Assembly (NCBI GenBank): GCA_016191115.1
Contig: JACPPG010000081.1
Coordinates: forward strand, 1 to 61,195
From: Planctomycetia bacterium
GTDB taxonomy: Bacteria; Planctomycetota; Planctomycetia; Pirellulales; JACPPG01
DNA length: 61,195 bases
Reading direction: 5' to 3'
Shown: positions 55,119-61,195 of the stretch, piece by piece
Layout of the letters: the number at the start of each line of letters is the position of its first letter
How positions within the stretch are numbered: the first letter of the stretch is position 1
Made by a program: the position numbers and the translations under genes
The notes under the pieces: generated by a model
What the model saw: the letters and a program-made list of their open reading frames with translations, nothing else
What the model was told of the DNA's origin: nothing
The model's database searches: none

Positions 55119-56357
55119 CTAATATCTTCCCTTGTAGGTCCGCGCTTCGCGCTCGCTCGTGCGCGGAACGGGGGCGGATTCCCCCGATTTCCCTTTGCTC
55201 TCGACGAACACCAAGAGATCGGCGCGCGTCGCGTTGGATGTCCACGGCAGGGGAATCTTCAATCCGCCCGGCTCGCTGGGCACCGGCGTGGCGACGACTC
55301 CCAACCCCACGAGCAGAATCTGATCGACCGGCCAGCGAAATCGCTCGTGCAGCCGGCAATGCGTGATCTGCGGCACCTCGACCTTCGCCCGCTGATGCGG
55401 CGCCACGTGGCTCGGCACGTCCATCATCACCGGGACCAGTCGTTCCAACTGGTCGATGTTGCACTTGATCACGGCGTCGATCGTCCGCGCGTCGAGCGCC
55501 AAGAGCGGGCTGAGCTCCAAGGAAAACCCCTCGTCGAACTGGGCCAGCTCGGGCTCGAATGCCGGCCACACCTCGGGGTGCAGCGTGATGTCGCGGGTGT
55601 ACGTCCTGGGCCGCGTCGCGGCCACGGTCGTGGACTGACCGTTGTTCACCAGCAAATGGGGCGAGCTGTGCTCGCGGAAGTCGGACCGCTTGCGCAACTC
55701 ATTCAAGAGTAGCGCCGCGTCTTCCTTCTCGATCAGCCACGCCTGGATGCCTTGCGTCTGCACGGCCACGGGGCGCAGCATCGACTTCGCCTTGATGCGC
55801 CAATCGGGATGGCCGATCGTGATCACGCGCAGTCCGAAGGCGCTGGTCTCTGCTTCCGTGTTCACGAACCGGTCGACGACGTCGGCGACCACGGCTTGCA
55901 TCTGCGGCGTGTGGTAGACGCGCAGCGTGCGGCGGTTGGCGCTCAAGAAGCCCAGCGGCTCGGAGTGCCACGCCTCGTATCCCGTCTCGCGCAGGATCCA
56001 GTCGACAATCGCCTGCTCGGGCCGATTCGTGGAGGTGACCCGGACCACGTAGGGGCTGATGTCGTACTCGCGCCACACTTGTCCGGCCTCGGTCGGTAGC
56101 GCGCCGGATCCCTCGGTCACTCTGGTAATCGGCGGGCGCGAGCGCGGCTCGACGGGCGCAAGCGCGGCGGGCGTGCCGAGCGGGGCCACGCCGTCGTCGC
56201 GCACCGGCTCGGTGGCGCTTGTACGCTGCGCCACCCCGGTCGGTGACCGCCACCTGCCGGCGGTTCGTTCCGCGGATGCGGCCCGGCGCCCGGTCTGCGC
56301 CAGGCCTGGGGTGGTCCAGCCAATCGCCAGCAACACGAGAAGCAACCTGGCGAACAT
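55119..56357 (-). CDS. secreted secretin-like protein
   Basis: This 412-residue protein starts MFARLLLVLLAIGWTTPGLAQ, a signal peptide, at an ATG preceded by GGAGG. Residues near 120-190 (RVTSTNRPEQAIVDWILRETGYEAWHSEPLGFLSANRRTLRVYHTPQMQAVVADVVDRFV) resemble a secretin N-domain. The following VNNGQSTTVAATRPRTYTRDITLHPEVWPAF then LSPLLALDARTIDAVIKCN looks like part of a secretin core. It is too short for a complete outer-membrane channel, so a periplasmic assembly role is more likely. It lies between fabF and the degenerate ketosynthase. Confidence 0.72.
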   Translation of the reverse strand: MFARLLLVLLAIGWTTPGLAQTGRRAASAERTAGRWRSPTGVAQRTSATEPVRDDGVAPLGTPAALAPVEPRSRPPITRVTEGSGALPTEAGQVWREYDISPYVVRVTSTNRPEQAIVDWILRETGYEAWHSEPLGFLSANRRTLRVYHTPQMQAVVADVVDRFVNTEAETSAFGLRVITIGHPDWRIKAKSMLRPVAVQTQGIQAWLIEKEDAALLLNELRKRSDFREHSSPHLLVNNGQSTTVAATRPRTYTRDITLHPEVWPAFEPELAQFDEGFSLELSPLLALDARTIDAVIKCNIDQLERLVPVMMDVPSHVAPHQRAKVEVPQITHCRLHERFRWPVDQILLVGLGVVATPVPSEPGGLKIPLPWTSNATRADLLVFVESKGKSGESAPVPRTSEREARTYKGRY

Positions 56358-56684
56358 CGAAATTGGCCTCCTTGCCGCGATGGGGCGCGCCACTGGTCCG
56401 CTGGCAACGCGCCTTCACACGCCTACATGGGCGCAACGCCCACTGGCAGAGCCAGTGGCGCACACGAGTGCCGGCGGCACATGCCCGGGCGTCCGCTGTG
56501 GGCGGAAGGCGGGGGAGTATAGGTAGCCGCCGCGCCGCCAGCAAGATCGACAATGCTGGCCCGCGGGCGCAAAAATCGCGTGACGGGGCTCGCTGCTAAG
56601 CCCCAAGGGTGCGGCTGGAGGCTTCGGCGGGGCGTGGAGCGAGTTTTCACTGCCCTGCCGGCGTGGAGCGAAGCACGCTGTCCG
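56358..56684. other. 327-bp intergenic region with a strong hairpin
   Basis: Between fabF and the secretin-like gene on the same strand. CCACTGGC at 56440-56447 pairs perfectly with GCCAGTGG at 56451-56458. No further gene is recognised. The region is long for two genes in one operon, so the downstream pair may have its own promoter. Confidence 0.65.
56440..56458. repeat. CCACTGGC palindrome
   Basis: An 8-bp perfect stem around AGA in the spacer between fabF and the secretin-like gene. It may be a member of a dispersed palindrome family or a processing hairpin; no T-run follows. Confidence 0.6.
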
Positions 56685-57932
56685 CTACTTCCCGTTCCGC
56701 AGATGGCCGACGATCACCGATGCGTTGTGCCCGCCGAAGCCAAAGCTATTGGACATGGCGGCCGTGATCTTCCGCTCGCGGGGCTGATTGGGCGTGTAGT
56801 CCAGATCGCACTTGGGGTCGGGCGTCCCGTAGTTGATCGTGGGCGGAATCACGCTGCGCCGCAGCGCCAGCACTGTCAGCACCAACTCGACGCCGCCGCT
56901 GGCCCCGAGCAGGTGCCCCAATTGGCTCTTCGTGCTGGAGATGCTGACTTCCTTGGCGTGCTCCTGGAACACCGACTTCATGGCGGCCGTTTCCGCCTGA
57001 TCCCCGAGGGGAGTGCTCGTGCCGTGGGCGTTGATGTACGTGATGTCGGAAACTGACACCTGCCCGTCGGCCAGCGCCCGGACCATGGCCTTGGCGGCGC
57101 CGGTGCCGTGCTCATCGGGTTGGGTGATGTGCCCGGCGTCGGCGCTGGTGCCGTAGCCCAGCAGTTCGGCGTAGATACGGGCGCCGCGGGCCTTGGCGTG
57201 CTCGAGCTCTTCGAGCACCAACAGGCCGGCCCCCTCGCTGAGCACGAAACCGTCGCGGTCGCGGTCGAACGGCCGGCTGGCGCGAGGCGGGTCCTCGTTC
57301 AATTCGGACAGGGCGCGCATGTTGGCAAAGCCGCTGATGCCCATCGGTGTAAGTGCCGCCTCGGTTCCGCCGGTGACCATCACGTCGGCATCGTTGTACT
57401 GGATGGCCTTGAAGGCGTCGCCGATGGCGTTGGTGGCGCTTGCGCAGGCGGTGGCCACGGCGGCGCTGGGCCCGCGCAGGCCGTACTGGATCGAGACATG
57501 GCCGCAGGCCGCGTTCACCATAAGTTTGGGAATAGTGAAGGCGGAGACCTTGTCGGGCCCTTTTTCCAGGAGGCGCGAATGCTGGGTCTCGATTTCGTTC
57601 AGCCCACCGATCCCCGAACCGAGGATCACCCCGCAGCGGAATTGGTCTTCCTTGGTAAAATCGAGCCCGGAGTCGTTCACGGCGTCAATGCCGGCGACCA
57701 TGGCGAACTGCGTAAAGCGGTCCAGCCGTTTGGCGTCCTTGGCTGAGATGTAACCGTCCGTGGTCCAGTCCTGGATCTCGCCGCCGAACTTCACCTTGAA
57801 CGCGGAAGTGTCGAACGAAGTGAGCGGGCGAACCCCGCTTTCCCCCTGGCAGATCCGTTGCCAGAGATCGTCGACTCGGCAGCTTAAGGAGGTGACGACT
57901 CCCAGGCCGGTTACGACAACGCGTCGTTTCAT
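56685..57932 (-). CDS. fabF: 3-oxoacyl-ACP synthase II
   Basis: This 415-residue condensing enzyme elongates acyl-ACP with malonyl-ACP. The full triad is present: Cys in VATACASATNAIG, His in NAHGTSTPLGD and His in KSQLGHLLGASG. Its ATG overlaps the acpP stop by 4 bases (ATGA), the classic acpP-fabF coupling. It is the active counterpart of the ketosynthase-like protein at 53678-54982. Confidence 0.98.
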   Translation of the reverse strand: MKRRVVVTGLGVVTSLSCRVDDLWQRICQGESGVRPLTSFDTSAFKVKFGGEIQDWTTDGYISAKDAKRLDRFTQFAMVAGIDAVNDSGLDFTKEDQFRCGVILGSGIGGLNEIETQHSRLLEKGPDKVSAFTIPKLMVNAACGHVSIQYGLRGPSAAVATACASATNAIGDAFKAIQYNDADVMVTGGTEAALTPMGISGFANMRALSELNEDPPRASRPFDRDRDGFVLSEGAGLLVLEELEHAKARGARIYAELLGYGTSADAGHITQPDEHGTGAAKAMVRALADGQVSVSDITYINAHGTSTPLGDQAETAAMKSVFQEHAKEVSISSTKSQLGHLLGASGGVELVLTVLALRRSVIPPTINYGTPDPKCDLDYTPNQPRERKITAAMSNSFGFGGHNASVIVGHLRNGK

Positions 57933-58177
57933 TTATGTCCGTTGGACTGCGATTTCTCGATGTACTCGATGGCCTGGCCCACGGTCTGAATCTTCTCGGC
58001 GGCGTCGTCGGGAATGTTGATGTCGAACTCTTCCTCGAGTTCCATCACCAACTCGACGGTGTCCAGGCTATCCGCTCCCAAATCGTTCACGAAGGACGTC
58101 TCAGGGGTCACCTGATCCTTGTTGACGCCAAGCTGCTCGGCCACGATGTCGATCACACGCTCTTTGACTGAGGCCAC
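57929..58177 (-). CDS. acpP: acyl carrier protein
   Basis: This 82-residue acidic four-helix protein carries the growing fatty acid on phosphopantetheine at Ser37 of GADSLD. The GTG at 58177 (VASVKERVIDIVAEQLGV) has AAGGAGG 9 bases upstream. It is co-translated with fabF through a 4-base overlap. Confidence 0.98.
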   Translation of the reverse strand: MASVKERVIDIVAEQLGVNKDQVTPETSFVNDLGADSLDTVELVMELEEEFDINIPDDAAEKIQTVGQAIEYIEKSQSNGHK

Positions 58178-58560
58178 GTTACTGGTCCTCCTTGCGCATT
58201 CTTGAAAGCTTGTGGGGGCGTTCTCGGCCGCCAGTACCGCCAAACGGTTCCCCGCGCGCACCCGCGCGGCGGGAATCTCCAACCCCCAGCAAATTAAAGG
58301 GTTCCCGTAAAGAAGGTCAAGATATACCGACTTTTTCGCAGCCTGTCCATATCTCCCAGGCTACAGACCACAGGCCAGAGGCTACAGGCAAGTACGGCTT
58401 GCATGCCCTATCCCGCCTTAGACGCCGCTGGTCTTTGGCGGGTCACAGGAAATAGGCGAGAGGCCTCTCGCCTGTGGCCTCTGGCCTGCTTCGGCGAGAG
58501 GAAAGGGCAAGTCGCTTCCCCGTCTTCCTCTAGCCTCCGGTCTGTGGCCTCTGGCCTGCT
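58178..58560. other. 383-bp spacer with low-complexity and inverted words
   Basis: Between acpP and fabG. Runs at 58357-58390, 58453-58500 and 58528-58560 are built from CAGGCCAGAGGCTACAGGC and its complement. These could fold as long imperfect hairpins on a read-through transcript. The length suggests a separate promoter for acpP. Confidence 0.65.
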
Positions 58561-59331
58561 TCACGCCGTCAGTCCGCCGTCCACGGTCAGCACCTGGCCG
58601 GTGACATATTGCGCGTCGCGGCTGGCCAGAAACAGGACCGCTGCCACCACATCGGCCGGAGCGCCTAACCTCTTCAGTGGAACGCGGTTGACCACCTCTT
58701 CCACGACCCGTTCACCCAGCGCAGCGGTCATTTCGGTTTCGATGAAGCCGGGGGCCACGGCGTTGACCGTGATCTTGCGGCTGGCCAGCTCCCGAGCCAC
58801 CGACCGCGTCATGCCGATCAGGCCCGCCTTGGAAGCCGAGTAGTTTGCCTGCCCCGGGTTTCCCATCAGGCCCGACACGCTGGCCATGTTGATGATTCGC
58901 CCATAGCGGGCCTGCATCATGGGTCGCGTCACCGCGCGTGTGAACAGGAACGCGCCGCGGAGGTTGGTGTTGATCACCTCGTCCCACTGTTCGTCTTGCA
59001 TCCGCGGAATGAGCGTGTCGCGGGTGATGCCGGCGTTGTTCACCAGGATCTGCAATTGCCCCCACTTTTCGAGCACCGCGTCAACCGATTGGCGGACACT
59101 CTCGGCGTCGGTGACGTCGCAGGCCAGGGCCTCGGCCGTGCCGCCCGCAGCGGCGATCTGGCTGACGGTTTCCTTCAGCTTCTCGGCATTGCGCGCCAGG
59201 CAGGCAACGCGCGCGCCCGAGCGGGCTAGCCCGACCGCAATCGCCCGGCCCAGACCCTGCGACGCGCCCGTCACGATGGCGGTCTGGCCCCGCAAGTCGA
59301 CCGAAAGTTGGCCACCGGTTTCCTCCGCCAT
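58561..59331 (-). CDS. fabG: 3-oxoacyl-ACP reductase
   Basis: This 256-residue short-chain dehydrogenase reduces 3-oxoacyl-ACP with NADPH. TAIVTGASQGLGRAIA is the cofactor motif, NNAG follows, and the catalytic Ser-Tyr-Lys are in NMASVSGLMGNPGQANYSASKAG. The ending VTGQVLTVDGGL is typical of FabG. It lies between fabD and acpP as in many bacteria. Confidence 0.97.
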   Translation of the reverse strand: MAEETGGQLSVDLRGQTAIVTGASQGLGRAIAVGLARSGARVACLARNAEKLKETVSQIAAAGGTAEALACDVTDAESVRQSVDAVLEKWGQLQILVNNAGITRDTLIPRMQDEQWDEVINTNLRGAFLFTRAVTRPMMQARYGRIINMASVSGLMGNPGQANYSASKAGLIGMTRSVARELASRKITVNAVAPGFIETEMTAALGERVVEEVVNRVPLKRLGAPADVVAAVLFLASRDAQYVTGQVLTVDGGLTA

Positions 59332-59466
59332 GGACTATCCCCTTTGGAAGCAAGGTTCGGGAGGCGAGGCTCCTGCCGAGCCGATGCGCAGCCGACGATC
59401 CCTCCGGGTGCCGGCTCGCCGGGAGCCTCGCCCGCCTCGCCCTCCCGGTATCGTTACTTCAAACTG

Positions 59467-60375
59467 CTATCCCATCACGCTCTGGCACGACGCGTTGCGA
59501 TCGATCCGGCGCAGCAGCCCGCGCAGCACGCGGCCGGGCCCGACTTCGTAGAACTGGTCGACGCCCTGCGCGAGCAGGTAACGCATCGAGTCCTCCCAGC
59601 GGACCGGATTCATTACCTGCTTGACCAGTAGCGCCCGAATTTCCTCACAGTTGGCGTGCGGTTGCGCGTCGACGTTCGACACTACGGTGATTCTCGGGTC
59701 GCGCATCTTTGCCTTGGCCAGTCCTGCCGAAAGCCGCGCCACGGCCGGTTCCATGATCTTGGTGTGAAACGCGCCGGCCACGGCCAATGGCACGGCTTTC
59801 ATCGCGCCGGACTTCTCGGCCATCTCGGCCGCGCGCTCGCACGCCGCGTTGCTCCCGGAAATGACGACGTTTCCCGGACAGAGCAGGTTGGCGATGGCCA
59901 GCACGTCGTCGCCGCGCGCCGCGTCGACGATCGACTGCACCTGCGCCCGCTCGAGCCCTAGGATGCTGACCATGCCGCTGGGCGCGGCGTCGGCCGCGTC
60001 TTGCATGGCTGTGCCGCGAAGCTGGACGAGCCGCAGACCGTCCTCGAAATCCAAGACGCCGGCAAACACGAGTGCCGTGTACTCGCCGAGGCTCAGGCCG
60101 GCCGTCGCCTCGCACGAAAGCACGACGTCGGGCGATTCGGCCCGCAATGCCTCGACGGCCGCCAGGCTCGTAACGAACAGTGCCGGCTGGCTGTGGATCG
60201 TCGAGTCGAGTTCCTCGGCGGGCCCCTCGAAGCAGAGCTTCGCCAGGTCGTACCCGAGGATGTCGTTGGCGCGGTCGAACAACTGGCGGGCGGCGGGGAG
60301 CGATTCGGCAAGCGAGGCCCCCATGCCCACGCTTTGCGCGCCCTGGCCGGGAAAGAGGAATGCGATTTTGGACAC
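59467..60375 (-). CDS. fabD: malonyl-CoA:ACP transacylase
   Basis: This 302-residue enzyme loads malonyl groups onto ACP. FLFPGQGAQSVGMG opens the protein. The usual GHSLGE nucleophile motif reads AGLSLGEYTALV, with the Ser retained; the residue before it is Leu rather than His. GAFHTKIMEPA holds the catalytic His, and NVDAQPH and the closing YEVGPGRVL are typical. It is followed by fabG on the minus strand. Confidence 0.95.
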   Translation of the reverse strand: MSKIAFLFPGQGAQSVGMGASLAESLPAARQLFDRANDILGYDLAKLCFEGPAEELDSTIHSQPALFVTSLAAVEALRAESPDVVLSCEATAGLSLGEYTALVFAGVLDFEDGLRLVQLRGTAMQDAADAAPSGMVSILGLERAQVQSIVDAARGDDVLAIANLLCPGNVVISGSNAACERAAEMAEKSGAMKAVPLAVAGAFHTKIMEPAVARLSAGLAKAKMRDPRITVVSNVDAQPHANCEEIRALLVKQVMNPVRWEDSMRYLLAQGVDQFYEVGPGRVLRGLLRRIDRNASCQSVMG

Positions 60376-60588
60376 GCCGTGTGGTCCTTGCGGGCGAGGA
60401 ACGATCGCGGTGGCCGATGGCTGGGCCTTAGTGTACCAGCGCCACGGATGGGCGCAAGTCTGTACGCCGCTCGTGGAGGCTGCGGTGCGACACTAGCCCG
60501 AAGCGCCAGCGAGGGACGCCAATCCCGACAGCAACCCCGAAGCAGAGAGGGGCGATCCCCCGTTGGCGCGGCGGGCCGGCGTGGAGGC

Positions 60589-60768
60589 CTATTCTTCCGG
60601 CTCGACCACGATACGGCCCATGTAGTAGCCGCAATTCGGGCAGATCACGTGCGAGGGGACGGCCGTGCTGCACTGCGGGCAATAGTGCAGTTGCGGCGGC
60701 GTCTTGTGGTCGTGCGCCCGGCGGGTGCCCGTGCGGGCGTTGGACTGTTTTCTCTTTGGGACGGCCAT
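60589..60768 (-). CDS. rpmF: 50S ribosomal protein L32
   Basis: This 59-residue protein reads MAVPKRKQSNARTGTRRAHD with a zinc ribbon formed by CPQC and CPNC and a short acidic end. L32 is a late-assembling component of the large subunit. The gene heads the fab cluster, as in many bacteria where rpmF precedes plsX-fabH-fabD; here plsX and fabH are not between it and fabD. Confidence 0.96.
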   Translation of the reverse strand: MAVPKRKQSNARTGTRRAHDHKTPPQLHYCPQCSTAVPSHVICPNCGYYMGRIVVEPEE

Positions 60769-60886
60769 GGGTCGAGTGTCCGCTGGGTAGGCAAACTGGC
60801 GAGACGCGCCGCCGGAGCGAGTTAATCCAACTGTTGCGAATCGCTCACTTTAGGAGCGATCGCGGGCGCTGTCAACTGGGGGAGAC

Positions 60887-60968
60887 TCAGACCAACGTTG
60901 CGTCTCGGTGCCTGTCCCACTTTCCCGCCGGTGCGCCGCCGTCCAGCTTGAATCTGTGAACGGCCCTG
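60887..60968 (+). repeat. right half of the 157-bp element, copy G
   Basis: Matches the element from TCAGACCAACG to the terminal GGCCCTG and shares GTCCAGC with copy E. The left half with the CAGGGCC end is missing. It has the same orientation relative to rpmF as the complete copies have to their neighbours, 119 bases from its start. Confidence 0.9.
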
Positions 60969-61119
60969 AGAGACCGTTCCCTACGTCTCCTCTTGTTGTC
61001 GCAGGATAAACTGTCCGAACAAGGGAACGGCAAATGAGTACTTGCCATGCCGATTTTTGTAGATCAGACCCATTTGGAGCTATAACCGAAAGTTGTGGAT
61101 GAGATGAGTTGAAAAAGGC

Positions 61120-61176
61120 GGCGTACTTGGGTTTGAATTTGGTTTAGTCACAAAGCCAATTCCCCAGGAGTACGCC
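61120..61176. other. inverted repeat upstream of the edge gene
   Basis: GGCGTACT at 61120-61127 pairs with AGTACGCC at 61169-61176 across a 41-base AT-rich interval. It sits directly before the partial gene at 61180 and could be a regulatory hairpin or part of a mobile-element end. Confidence 0.45.
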
Positions 61177-61179
61177 ACC

Positions 61180-61195
61180 ATGGCCGAGCGTATCA
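61180..61195 (+). CDS. start of a gene cut by the window edge
   Basis: ATG at 61180 follows AGGAG with 9 bases spacing and reads Met-Ala-Glu-Arg-Ile before the window ends. The AT-richer upstream DNA and inverted repeat suggest it may belong to a mobile element, but the five codons do not allow identification. Confidence 0.45.

Larger units (their letters stand above)
60769..61179. other. 411-bp region upstream of rpmF with partial element G and AT-richer DNA
   Basis: The first part should carry the rpmF promoter. A truncated 157-bp element (copy G) follows. From about 60990 on, the base composition drops well below the rest of the window, suggesting a junction with different DNA. Confidence 0.65.

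Overview
The window looks like a chromosomal segment of a high-GC member of the Planctomycetota, probably Pirellulales-like. The placement is an inference from gene content: a membrane-anchored Ser/Thr kinase, an ECF sigma/anti-sigma/secreted-protein operon, FHA, STAS and BON proteins, DUF1573 and DUF4416 proteins, a metallophosphatase fused to cytochrome c554, and several small proteins of a kind I know only from planctomycetes. No rRNA, tRNA, CRISPR array or prophage was seen. Coding density is high and most genes are housekeeping.

Layout, left to right. 1-5.0 kb: a repeat copy, a stand-alone ketoacyl-ACP synthase III, a secreted Pro-rich protein, a methyltransferase-like protein and a transmembrane Ser/Thr kinase. 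5.3-7.8 kb: leuC-leuD and a small TPR-like gene. 7.9-14.2 kb: thiol peroxidase, STAS and BON proteins, a CNNM/CorC-type membrane protein behind serA, a TPR lipoprotein and a small basic protein. 14.5-19.2 kb: ECF sigma factor, anti-sigma factor and a secreted protein with overlapping reading frames, two small unknown genes and an FHA protein. 19.6-28.6 kb: a complete glycine-cleavage set (gcvT-gcvH-gcvPA-gcvPB) followed by a LipM-type lipoyl-attachment gene, with RNase R and a YhaM-like HD exonuclease upstream. 29.3-36.8 kb: cell-surface polysaccharide genes (GT87, GT2, DUF4416, WecA/MraY-like, O-antigen ligase-like) with an SMR transporter among them. 36.8-41.5 kb: DUF1573 protein, metallophosphatase/tetraheme lipoprotein and two tandem RlaP-type nucleotidyltransferases. 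41.7-50.8 kb: yebC, a large TPR protein, a degenerate endonuclease-III-like protein, rbfA, infB and nusA. 51-52.2 kb: a sugar-type ABC ATPase without a permease. 52.6-60.8 kb: rpmF, fabD, fabG, acpP and fabF on the minus strand, then a secretin-like secreted protein, a ketosynthase lacking its catalytic residues, a small TPR protein with a CHAT-like tail and a Tyr/Gly-rich secreted protein.

The most unusual feature is a dispersed 157-bp non-autonomous element. Three complete copies are each flanked by a perfect 10-bp direct repeat, and there is one edge-truncated copy plus three partial copies. Each copy has short CAGGGCC inverted ends and an imperfect 26-bp inner inverted repeat. The five copies whose flanking gene can be judged all sit upstream of a gene start in the same relative orientation. 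One copy has split a different, hairpin-forming intergenic repeat. A second interesting point is the fatty-acid region: next to the normal fab genes lies a ketosynthase paralogue whose Cys-His-His triad reads Glu-His-Asn, as in chain-length-factor-like or decarboxylase-type ketosynthases.

Intergenic DNA also holds several families of short palindromes and low-complexity runs. The last ~200 bases are visibly AT-richer and may be the edge of an inserted element.
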